Assembly: GCA_963773685.1 (NCBI GenBank)
Contig: CAVZBY010000013.1
Location: 62,001-126,000 of the forward strand
DNA: 64,000 nt
Direction: 5' to 3'
From: JALHVH01 sp963773685
GTDB taxonomy: Bacteria; Acidobacteriota; Aminicenantia; Aminicenantales; Saccharicenantaceae
Below are positions 1 through 7,399 of this stretch, in pieces. Below the pieces are notes generated by a model. The model ran no database searches. It had not been told where the DNA came from and was given only the letters and a program-made list of their open reading frames with translations. The position numbers and the translations under genes were made by a program. The stretch's first letter is position 1. Each line of letters opens with the position of its first letter.

Positions 1-1
1 C

Positions 2-565
2 TTCCACCGCTATGTCGGGCAGGGGTCCGAGGCCTACGGCGGCCCCATCCTCTCCCTCGGCCTGTGCCAAGGAGCTCATCCCCATCCTGGTCGGCCTCAT
101 GGTCTCGGGCCGCGTGGGGTCGGCCATGGCCGCCGAGATCGGGACGATGAGGATCACGGAGCAGGTCGACGCCCTCCACAGCCTGGGCGCGGACCCCAAC
201 CGCTATCTGGTCGTCCCGCAGGGTCCTGGCCGTCCTTCCTGATGCTGCCTCTCCTGACGCTCTACGGGGACTTCATCGGCATCGCCAGCGGCTTCATCTA
301 CAACATCTACGGCATGGGCGTCAACCAGGTCATCTACCTGCGGAATACGCTCCTCTACCTCGAGCTCTGGGACGTCATCAGCGGGCTGATCAAGGCCGCG
401 ATCTTCGGGGTCATGATCGCGATCATCGGCTGCTGGCAGGGGATGAACACCGAGGGAGGGGCCGAGGGCGTCGGCCGGGCCACGACGAAGACGGTCGTCG
501 TGGCCAGCATCGGCATCCTCATCGTGAACTTCTTCCTGAGCAAGGCCCTGCCTTCGACGCTGTGA
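2..565 (+). CDS. mlaE: MlaE-type lipid ABC transporter permease, 5' end missing, frameshifted
   Basis: This is the inner-membrane permease of an Mla-type phospholipid transporter, which works with the MlaF ATPase and MlaD MCE protein encoded next. The beginning lies outside the window; about 187 codons remain. The conserved MlaE stretch ELIPILVGLMVSGRVG and the following EIGTMRITEQVDAL are clear, and several hydrophobic helices follow to the stop at 563-565. The reading frame is broken by three apparent single-base insertions near 78, 219 and 235. Removing them joins three frames into one continuous permease, so I regard it as a functional gene with sequence errors rather than a true pseudogene. 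The stop overlaps a possible GTG start of mlaF. Family assignment is secure; the exact substrate is inferred from the family. Confidence 0.85.
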   Translation, partial: FHRYVGQGSEAYGGPILSLGLCQGAHPHPGRPHGLGPRGVGHGRRDRDDEDHGAGRRPPQPGRGPQPLSGRPAGSWPSFLMLPLLTLYGDFIGIASGFIYNIYGMGVNQVIYLRNTLLYLELWDVISGLIKAAIFGVMIAIIGCWQGMNTEGGAEGVGRATTKTVVVASIGILIVNFFLSKALPSTL

Positions 566-570
566 GAACG

Positions 571-1318
571 ATGATCAAGATCGTCGACCTCCACAAGTCC
601 TTCGGGCCGAACCAGGTCCTGCGGGGCGTCGACCTCGAGGTCGGCCGGGCGAGACCATGGTCATCATCGGCCAGAGCGGCTCCGGCAAGAGCGTCCTCCT
701 CAAGCACCTCATGGGGATCCTCAAGCCCGACAGCGGGCGAGATCTGGATCGACGGGCTCGAGATCACCCGCCTCCGGGACGAGGAGGTCCTCAAGATCAC
801 GCGGAAATTCGGGATGCTCTTCCAGGCCGCCGCTCTCTTCGATTCGATGACCGTGGGCGAGAACGTCGCCTTCGGCCTCGAGCGGCACACGAAGCACCCG
901 CCGGAAGAGATCCGGCAGATCGTGGCCGACAGCCTGGAGCGGGTCGGGCTCAAGGGCATCGAGGATCTCATGCCCTACGAGCTGTCCGGGCGGCATGAAG
1001 AAGCGGGTCGGCCTGGCCCGGGCCATCGCCTACAGGCCCGAGATCATCCTCTACGACGAGCCGTCGACCGGGCTCGATCCCATCCGGGCGGACTCCATCA
1101 ACGACCTCATCATCCAGACCAAGCAGGACCTCTGCGCCACCTCCGTCGTCATCACCCACGACATGGTCAGCTCCTACAAGGTGGCGGACCGGATCGCCAT
1201 GCTCTACGAGGGCCGGATCATCGAGACGGGGACGCCGGCCGAGATCCAGGACTCGACGAACCCGGTCGTCCGGCAGTTCATCCACGGCCGGGCCCACGGC
1301 CCGATCACGGACTGGTAA
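571..1318 (+). CDS. mlaF: MlaF-type lipid ABC transporter ATPase, frameshifted
   Basis: This is the cytoplasmic ATPase of the Mla-type lipid transporter. After repair it is about 248 aa, normal for the family. It begins MIKIVDLHKSFG, then shows a Walker A (GQSGSGKS), the signature ELSGGMKKR, Walker B (IILYDEPSTGLD) and a switch histidine (VVITHDM). The sequence has one missing G near 647 and extra G bases near 737 and 988; all three lie in short G runs, and correcting them gives one frame. I chose ATG 571 because it gives the usual family N-terminus. A GTG at 562 overlapping the mlaE stop is possible. It sits between mlaE and mlaD and is presumably co-transcribed with both. Confidence 0.88.
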
Positions 1319-1331
1319 GCGGAGAACGAAC

Positions 1332-2637
1332 ATGAAACGAGAGATCAAGATCGGGCTGTTCCTGGCGGGGGCCTTCCTCATCCTGGCCGTCATCATCTTC
1401 ATCGTCGGCGACCTCGCCGAGATGTTCCGGAAGCCCGGCTACGTGCTGAACGTCCAGATCGGCTCGGCCCTGGGCCTCGAGAAGAGCTCGGACGTGAAGA
1501 TGGCCGGGATCAGGATCGGCTACGTCAAGGACATCGTCCTCGACCAGCGCCGGGCCCGGGTCGTGATGAACATCTACCCGAAGTTCAAGGTCCCCAAGGG
1601 CTCCAAGGCGACCCTGGCCTCCCTGGGGCTCCTCGGCGAGCGCTTCATGGAGATCGTGCCCAGCGGCGAGGCGGAATATCTCGCTCCCGGGGAAACGCTG
1701 GAGGCGCCTGCCCACGGTGAGCTTCGACCAGATCGGGAGCATGTTCCTGTCCATCGGCGACGAGATCAAACAGCTGAGCGCCTCGCTCCGCGACGTCCTG
1801 AACAAGGACGTCAGCGCGGATTTCCGGAGGACGCTCGGGAATCTCTCCACTCTGACCTCCGAGCTGAGCTCGTTCGTGTCCCGAGAACAAGGCCGGGCTC
1901 AGCGAGACCGTCCAGAACACCTCCCGGGCCGTCGACGAGGCCAGCCTGCGCCTGCGCGAGGTCTCCGACAGCATCAACAAGGCCGTCGCCGAGTACGGCT
2001 CGCTGGCCGGCGAGAACCGCGAGGGCGTGAAACGGAACATGAAGAAGATCGAGGAGCTTCTCGAGGAGATCGGAAAGGCCGTCAACAGCCTGAACGAATC
2101 CCTGGAGAAGATCCGGAAGAGCGAGGGGAGCCTGGGCAAGCTCATCAACGACCCCGCCCTCTACGACGAGGTCGAGGGCGCCGTCGAGGACGTCCGGAAG
2201 ATCGCCAACCCCGTCTCCTCGGTCCTCGCCGCCGTCGAGCTTCGGGCCGATTACTACGGCTCGAGCAACGCCGTCAAGGGCTCGATCGGGCTCGGCCTCC
2301 GCGGGGGCGGCAAGCTCTTTTCGGCGGGCGCTCGCCCACGATCCCTGGCGGGACCGGTTCGTCTATTCCCTCCAGGGCGGCATTCGCTGGAAGGGATTGG
2401 CTCCGCGGGCCGGCATCATCGAGTCCGAATTCGGGGCGGGCGTGGACTATTACGCCCTGAACGACAGGCTGGCCCTGAGCTTCGAGGGCTTCGATCTCGG
2501 CCGGGACCCCGGCCCCCGCTTCCGTCTGTTCGGCAGGTATCTACCCCGCCAAGAACTTCTTCCTCGTGGCGGGCGTCGACGACTTCACCCTGGCCTCGGG
2601 CCGGGAGGTCTTCTTCGGGCTCGGCGTGGGCCTCTGA
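1332..2637 (+). CDS. mlaD: MlaD-like MCE-domain lipid-binding protein, frameshifted
   Basis: This is the substrate-binding MCE component of the Mla-type transporter, anchored in the inner membrane by an N-terminal helix (about residues 8-28) and projecting into the periplasm. The MCE domain follows at about residues 35-115, including IGSALGLEKSSDVKMAGIRI. A long coiled region with ENREGVKRNMKKIEELLEEI comes next, and a C-terminal part looks beta-rich (DYYALNDRLALSFEGF), as in many MCE proteins that end in a barrel-like or DUF region. Four apparent single-base insertions near 1712, 1883, 2331 and 2536 break the frame; removing them yields 433 aa ending at the TGA that overlaps the radA start. 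The MCE call is secure. The nature of the C-terminal part is a guess. Confidence 0.8.
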
Positions 2638-3998
2638 TGAAGGACCGGACCGTCTTCATCTGCCAGGGCTGCGGCGCCCGTTTCCCGAAATGGATGGGCC
2701 GCTGCGCCCAGTGCGGGGAGTGGAATACGCTCATCGAGGAGATCGAGGAGACGGAGGCCGTGCTGTCCGAGGCGTCCTTCGTCCTGTCCGAGCCCGTCCT
2801 CTACAAGGACATCAAGGAGCTCAGCAAGCCCCGCCTCCGGATCGGCATCGAGGAGTTCAATAAGGTCCTCGGGGGAGGCGTCGTCCTGGGCTCCCTCGTC
2901 CTCATCGGCGGCGAGCCGGGCATCGGCAAGTCCACCCTTCTCCTTCAGGTCTCGAAGGACATCGCCCAGGAGGGCGAGCCGGTCCTTTACGTCTCCGGCG
3001 AGGAATCGCTCGAGCAGATCAAGCTCCGCGGCGACCGGCTCGGCGTCCGGGACGGGAAGCTCTATCTTCTCGCCGAGACCAACCTGGAGCGGATCCTGGC
3101 CCAGGCCGAGAAGCTGAGGCCGCGGGCCCTCGTCGTGGACTCCGTGCAGACCATCTTTTCCTCGAAGCTGACGTCCTCCCCCGGCACCATCAGCCAGGTG
3201 CGCGAGGTCGCCCACCGGATCTTCGGCTTCGCCAAGAAGAACCAGGTCCCCTCGTTCCTCATCGGCCACATCACCAAGGAAGGGTCGCTGGCCGGGCCCA
3301 AGTCCCTCGAACACATGGTGGACGTCGTCCTCCTCTTCGAGGGGGAGCGCGACCACAGCCACCGGGTCCTGCGCGCCCTGAAGAACCGGTTCGGCCCGGT
3401 CTCGGAGCTCGCCGTCTTCGAAATGGCGAATTCGGGCCTCCAGGCCATCGCCAACCCGTCGGCCTTCTTCCTCCGGGAGCGGCCGACCGAGGAGCCGGGA
3501 AGCGCCGTCGTCTGCACGATCCGGGGCTCGAGGCCCCTGCTCGCCGAGGTCCAGGCCCTCGTCTCCTCCACGCTGTTCGCCGGGAACGCGCGGCGGATGA
3601 CGGTCGGGCTGGACCATTACCGCGCGGCCATGCTCCTCGCCCTGGTCGAAAAAAAGGCCGGTTACAACTTCTCCGGCGAGGACGTCTATCTCAACGTGGC
3701 CGGGGGGATGTCCCTGGAGGAACCGGCGGCGGACCTCGGCATCGTTCTGGCCGTCGTCTCCTCCCTGAAGAATAAGCCCATCCCGAAAGGGATGGCGGTC
3801 TTCGGAGAGATCGGCCTCAGCGGCGAGATCCGGTCGGTCGGCCAGCCGCTCGCCCGGATCAAGGAGGCCCACTCCCTGGGCTTCGAGACCATCATCCTTC
3901 CGGCCGGGAACCTGGCCCAGCTCGACCGGAACGAGCTCCCGGCGGTGAATTGCCTCGGGGCGCAAAGCGTTAGACAGGCGCTGCAATATGTGTTCTAA
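2637..3998 (+). CDS. radA: DNA repair protein RadA
   Basis: RadA is a RecA-like ATPase that promotes branch migration during recombinational repair. The 453-aa protein is intact and of normal length. It has an N-terminal four-cysteine zinc finger (CQGCG ... CAQCG, residues 9-29), Walker A GGEPGIGKST near residue 95, the RadA-specific KNRFG motif near residue 250, and a C-terminal Lon-protease-like domain (NVAGGMSLEEPAADLG). The ATG at 2637 overlaps the mlaD stop in a TGATGA arrangement, suggesting translational coupling, and fits the family N-terminus. No frameshift is present despite the broken genes just upstream. Confidence 0.95.
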   Translation: MKDRTVFICQGCGARFPKWMGRCAQCGEWNTLIEEIEETEAVLSEASFVLSEPVLYKDIKELSKPRLRIGIEEFNKVLGGGVVLGSLVLIGGEPGIGKSTLLLQVSKDIAQEGEPVLYVSGEESLEQIKLRGDRLGVRDGKLYLLAETNLERILAQAEKLRPRALVVDSVQTIFSSKLTSSPGTISQVREVAHRIFGFAKKNQVPSFLIGHITKEGSLAGPKSLEHMVDVVLLFEGERDHSHRVLRALKNRFGPVSELAVFEMANSGLQAIANPSAFFLRERPTEEPGSAVVCTIRGSRPLLAEVQALVSSTLFAGNARRMTVGLDHYRAAMLLALVEKKAGYNFSGEDVYLNVAGGMSLEEPAADLGIVLAVVSSLKNKPIPKGMAVFGEIGLSGEIRSVGQPLARIKEAHSLGFETIILPAGNLAQLDRNELPAVNCLGAQSVRQALQYVF

Positions 3999-4040
3999 TG
4001 GCCATAAAGAATTCATAAAATTCATAAAAGGGACGGTCCG

Positions 4041-5030
4041 ATGGGCATTCTTATTTTTCGCCTCGTCGTCATACTTTTGATCGCCGCCGGGGGGTATTTT
4101 TATCCCCCCTTCGGCCTCGGCCGGGAGGCCGGGGCGGCCGCCGCCCTCGCTCTGGGGGCCGTGTTCATGTTCCTCGAGACGAGGATCCGCCGGGCCCAAT
4201 TCAAGACCATCTGGAGCGCCGCCGCCGGGACGCTCCTGGGGATCCTGCTCGGCTGGATGATCGGGAGCATCTACCAGGGCCTCTTCCGGGGGAGCCCGAC
4301 GGCCGCTTTCGTCCGGGTCTTCTTTCTCGTCATCATGCCCTACATCGGGTTCGTCATCGGCACCCGCAAGTCCGAATGGCTCGATCCTGCCCACATCGCC
4401 GGACTCTTCAACGGCAAGCCGGTCGTCCGGAGCTACAAGGTCCTGGACACGAGCGTCATCATCGACGGCCGGATCGCCGACATCTGCGACACGTCCTTCA
4501 TCGAGGGGACGCTCGTCGTCCCGCAGTTCATCCTCAAGGAGCTCCAGCTCATCGCCGACTCGTCCGACGGCATGAAGCGCCAGCGGGGGCGGCGCGGCCT
4601 GGACGTCCTGGACCACCTCCAGAAATCCTCCCGCGTCTCCGTCATCATCTCCGAGACCGATTTTCCCGACGTCCCCGACGTCGACTCCAAGCTCATCGAA
4701 TGCGCCAAGAGCCTCGGCGCCCGGATCGTCACCAACGACTTCAACCTGAACAAGGTCGCCCAGCTCCAGGGGCTCACCGTCCTCAACATCAACGAGCTGG
4801 CCAACGCCTTGAAGCCGGTCGTCCTCCCCGGCGAGGGGATGAGGGTCTTCATCCTCAAGGAGGGCAAGGAAAAGGACCAGGGCGTCGCCTATCTCGACGA
4901 CGGCACCATGGTCGTCGTGGACAACTCCCGGCGGATGATCGGCCAGACGATCGACATCACCGTGACTTCCGTCCTCCAGACGACGGTCGGCAAGATGATC
5001 TTCGGCCGGTTCAACGGCGAGGATCGGTGA
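4041..5030 (+). CDS. Membrane-anchored PIN-TRAM domain protein (YacL-like)
   Basis: This 329-aa protein resembles the YacL/PilT-like family: an N-terminal membrane part of about four helices (residues 1-120), a PIN nuclease-type domain beginning VLDTSVIIDGRIADI near residue 134 with later acidic residues (DSKLIECAK, VTNDFNLNK), and a C-terminal TRAM RNA-binding domain. Family members are found beside radA and ispD in many bacteria, as here. RNase activity is inferred from the PIN fold. The aspartates of the active site are visible. A short direct repeat (AATTCATAAA then ATTCATAAAA) lies just upstream near 4009-4029. Its stop overlaps the GTG start of ispD. Confidence 0.88.
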   Translation: MGILIFRLVVILLIAAGGYFYPPFGLGREAGAAAALALGAVFMFLETRIRRAQFKTIWSAAAGTLLGILLGWMIGSIYQGLFRGSPTAAFVRVFFLVIMPYIGFVIGTRKSEWLDPAHIAGLFNGKPVVRSYKVLDTSVIIDGRIADICDTSFIEGTLVVPQFILKELQLIADSSDGMKRQRGRRGLDVLDHLQKSSRVSVIISETDFPDVPDVDSKLIECAKSLGARIVTNDFNLNKVAQLQGLTVLNINELANALKPVVLPGEGMRVFILKEGKEKDQGVAYLDDGTMVVVDNSRRMIGQTIDITVTSVLQTTVGKMIFGRFNGEDR

Positions 5031-5693
5031 GCGGAGCCTTCGCCGTCATCGTCGCCGCCGGCGAAGGCCGGCGTTTCGGCGGGCCTAAGCAGTTCGCGCT
5101 CCTCGACGGCCGTCCCCTCCTCGAGCACTGCGTCGAGACTTTCGCGGGCCACGAGGCAGTGGGCGCGATCGTCCTCGTCGTTCCCGATGTCCCGTCCGGA
5201 GAGAGCCTCGCCCGCCGTTTCCCGAAGGTCGCGAGCCGTGGTCGCCGGGGGGGCCCGGCGGCAGGATTCGGTCCGGAACGGCTTCGGCGCGATCCGGGGG
5301 AGCGGCCGCGACGTCGTTCTGATCCACGACGGGGCCAGGCCCCTCGCCGGGAGCGCCCTCGTCGGCAGGGTCATCGACGAGACGGGGCGGTCCGGGGCGG
5401 CGGTCCCCGTCCTGCCGCTCGAGGACACCGTGAAAGAGGTCCGCGAAGAAGGCATCCTCGGGACGCACGACCGGAGCGTCCTTTACAGGGCCCAGACGCC
5501 GCAGGGGTTCTTTTACGAGGTCCTGGAAGAGGCCTTCGCGGCCGCCGACAGGGACGGTTTCGTCGGGACGGACGAGGCCTCTCTCGTCGAACGGACGGGG
5601 AGGCGGGTCTCCGCCGTTGCCGGCGATCCCCGGAACATCAAGATCACGACCCCCCTCGACCTGAGGATCGCGGAGGCCCTCCTTGAAGTTTAG
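5027..5693 (+). CDS. ispD: 2-C-methyl-D-erythritol 4-phosphate cytidylyltransferase, frameshifted
   Basis: IspD makes CDP-ME from MEP and CTP in the non-mevalonate isoprenoid pathway. The N-terminus shows the nucleotide-binding stretch AVIVAAGEGRRFGGPKQF, and the C-terminal half shows IHDGARP, the RAQTPQGF motif and NIKITTPLDL. A single apparent insertion near 5230 separates the two halves; removing it gives 221 aa. It starts with GTG 5027, overlapping the previous stop (GTGA). Its own stop lies inside ispF, so ispD and ispF are coupled. Function is certain; the frame break is probably a sequence error. Confidence 0.92.
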
Positions 5694-6180
5694 GACCGGG
5701 ATCGGCTACGACATCCACCGGCTGGCCGCCGGAAGGAAGCTCGTCCTCGGCGGCGTCCGGATCCCCTCTCCCCTAGGCCTTGCCGGGCATTCCGACGCTG
5801 ATTCGCTCGTCCATGCGCTCATCGACGCCCTGCTCGGGGCCTCGGGCGACGGGGATATCGGACGCTTGTTTCCTGACACGGACCCGAAATGGAAGGATGC
5901 GGACAGCACGTCCCTGCTCAAGGCCGTCATGGCGCGCCTGCGTAAGGCCGGATACGAGGTCCTGAACGCGGACGTCGTGGTCGTCGCCGAGAAGCCGGCG
6001 ATCGCTCCACGCGTCGGGGCCATGAAGCGCGTCCTTTGTCCCATCCTCGGCATCGAGGCGGACGCCCTCGGCATCAAGGGCAAGACCAACGAAGGGCTTG
6101 GTCCTATCGGCCAACGCAAGGCCATCGCTTGCCTCGCCACGGTCCTCCTCCGCCGAAAACCCCGCCGGACTCGAGCCTAG
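5683..6180 (+). CDS. ispF: 2-C-methyl-D-erythritol 2,4-cyclodiphosphate synthase
   Basis: IspF cyclises CDP-ME 2-phosphate to MEcPP, two steps after IspD in isoprenoid synthesis. The 165-aa protein is intact: GYDIHRL supplies the metal-binding Asp and His near residues 9-11, AGHSDADSLVHALIDALLGA follows, then GDGDIG, and KTNEGLGPIG near the C-terminus. The start is TTG at 5683, inside the ispD stop region, the only start that keeps the full N-terminus. Separate ispD and ispF genes, not an ispDF fusion, are present. It is the last gene of the block that begins with mlaE. Confidence 0.95.
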   Translation: MKFRTGIGYDIHRLAAGRKLVLGGVRIPSPLGLAGHSDADSLVHALIDALLGASGDGDIGRLFPDTDPKWKDADSTSLLKAVMARLRKAGYEVLNADVVVVAEKPAIAPRVGAMKRVLCPILGIEADALGIKGKTNEGLGPIGQRKAIACLATVLLRRKPRRTRA

Positions 6181-6210
6181 CTTCAGGCCTTAGCTTGAGC
6201 CGCTTCGTAT

Positions 6211-6442
6211 GAAATGAGGGATTTATCAAAGGACTTTGATCCGGTATCTTTCCAGATCTCTGGGCTCAGAGGCCTCCCCTCGACCCCAGACCCGGGAACC
6301 TGCAGGCAGGTTCCCCCATCGCAAGAGCGATGGGCCCCCCTCCCGACTGGGGTTTATGGGGAGGCCCTCCTCGCCCAGGTTTGGGGCCTTCCTTCATGAC
6401 CCTCGCTTAGGCCCGGTAGCCCTTTGACAAATCCCTCAAATT
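6211..6442. repeat. Structured palindromic repeat, copy 1
   Basis: A 232-bp element bounded by an inverted repeat: TGAGGGATTTATCAAAGG at 6215 is answered by its near-perfect complement at 6421-6438. Inside lie two consecutive hairpins. The first pairs GGGAACC (6294-6300) with GGTTCCC (6309-6315). The second is a perfect stem CCCATCGC / GCGATGGG with loop AAGA (6315-6334). The same skeleton occurs at 38084-38258 and, inverted, at 40311-40391. Short open frames here look spurious. The repeat call is direct from sequence; any RNA function is inference. Confidence 0.75.
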
Positions 6443-7068
6443 AGACTCAAAGATCCCCTCTTTTGCGCGATCAAGAGAATGGCGCAGGGGGTGATGCCTG
6501 GAGGGGCGGCGGCGCGTCCAAGACTCTGATCCGGTTTCTTCTCATCCCCTACCCCTTCTCTCAATAGAGAAGGGGGCCCGGACGAGGACCGCGCCGCCGG
6601 CAGAGGAACAGCGGGCACGGTTCCCCGTACCGACAGGACGGGGAGAGCGTAGCCCGAAGCGAAAGCGGGATGGCGCGCTGGGCCAGACCGCGTCCGACGG
6701 AAGGCGCACCCCGAGCCGGGAATTCCTTGATGCGCGAAAAGAGGGAGCGTGTTTGGGAATCGTTTATACGGACCTGGCCCTGAGCGGGGCTATCGGCGAT
6801 GGTCGGGTTTTTGATCCCCGTCGCTAGGACGACGCGAGGGAGGGCCGGAAAGGCGAGAGGAAAGGCAGGCTCCGACGCGAGCCTGCGGGGCGCCAAGGGG
6901 GATAGACCCATTGGACCGAGGGGCGGAAGCCCAGGAACGGGAGCCGGGGTACGCTGGCATTAACGCCGGACCGCTGGAACGGGGAAAGCGGCCGATCCCT
7001 CGTAGCCACGAGGGTCGTGCCCGCTTCCCCCGAAAGCGGTCTCTTGATGTCCCGGCTCAAGCGGCACA
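6443..7068. other. Non-coding stretch rich in hairpins and GNRA-like loops
   Basis: I see no convincing protein gene here on either strand: the open frames have arginine/proline-rich, low-complexity translations without domains. The sequence does contain many local stems. Examples are CCCCTTCTCT/AGAGAAGGGG (6553-6576), GCAGGCTC/GAGCCTGC around 6864-6886, CCCTCGT/ACGAGGG around 6997-7014, and several stems capped by GAAA or GGAAA. It could hold a large structured RNA or a decayed repeat cluster. It does not match the core motifs I know for RNase P RNA, tmRNA, SRP RNA or group II intron domain V. Confidence 0.4.
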
Positions 7069-7248
7069 TCAGCTGGTGTGCGCAGGCGAAGCCGGGGGCA
7101 GGGCCCGGGCCGTGACCACGATCTCCATACCGGCCGTCCTGCCGGACCGCATGATGTCCAGGGCCGAGGACGAAACGAGCATGTTGAACCCGACGAACGT
7201 CAGAAGGACGGCCGCCGCGGCGATGATCACTTTCTTTCCTAATCTCAT
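7069..7248 (-). CDS. Small 59-aa membrane or secreted protein
   Basis: A short minus-strand gene that I do not recognise. It starts MRLGKKVIIA, followed by a hydrophobic run to about residue 28 that could be a signal peptide or single membrane helix, then a short polar tail ending in a proline-rich segment. A GGAGG ribosome-binding site sits about seven bases before the ATG at 7248, and upstream A/T-rich sequence contains GATAAT, supporting real expression. It is divergent from the M14 peptidase gene. An inverted repeat TGATGT/ACATCA (7046-7071) overlaps its end and may act as a terminator. No function is assigned. Confidence 0.55.
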   Translation of the reverse strand: MRLGKKVIIAAAAVLLTFVGFNMLVSSSALDIMRSGRTAGMEIVVTARALPPASPAHTS

Positions 7249-7341
7249 GTCAGGCCTCCATTATCTTTAAGATTATCTTTGTCTTAACCAACCTACCGTA
7301 CACTCCTATAGACGGATCGAGGCTCGAAAAAGTTGCATCGT

Positions 7342-7370
7342 TTGACATCGCCCGTCGTTCGGTCTATCCT
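7342..7370 (+). promoter_or_regulatory. Sigma-70-type promoter of the M14 peptidase gene
   Basis: TTGACA (7342-7347) and TATCCT (7365-7370) are spaced by 17 bases, thirty bases before the ATG at 7400. An AAGGAGG-type ribosome-binding site lies between. The facing strand of the same 150-bp gap carries a candidate promoter (TTAAGA and GATAAT) for the small minus-strand gene. Confidence 0.65.
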
Positions 7371-7399
7371 CCGACCAATCGAAGCATGAAGGAGGCGGC

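Noticed and set aside
2541..4616. Long antisense frame (691 codons) opposite radA
   Set aside because: It mirrors radA and the PIN-TRAM gene, which have clear motifs on the plus strand. Its translation is Asp/Gly/Leu-rich, as expected for the reverse strand of GC-rich coding DNA.
6443..7068. RNase P RNA, tmRNA, SRP RNA or group II intron
   Set aside because: I looked for the conserved core motifs of these RNAs (for example GAGGAAAGTCC of RNase P and the domain V hairpin of group II introns) and did not find them; only generic stems are present.
6561..7069. Open frames on the minus strand (116 and 81 codons) in the hairpin-rich region
   Set aside because: Translations are Arg/Pro/Ser-rich with no domain, signal or ribosome-binding site, and they overlap strong inverted repeats. 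They look like by-products of structured or repetitive DNA.
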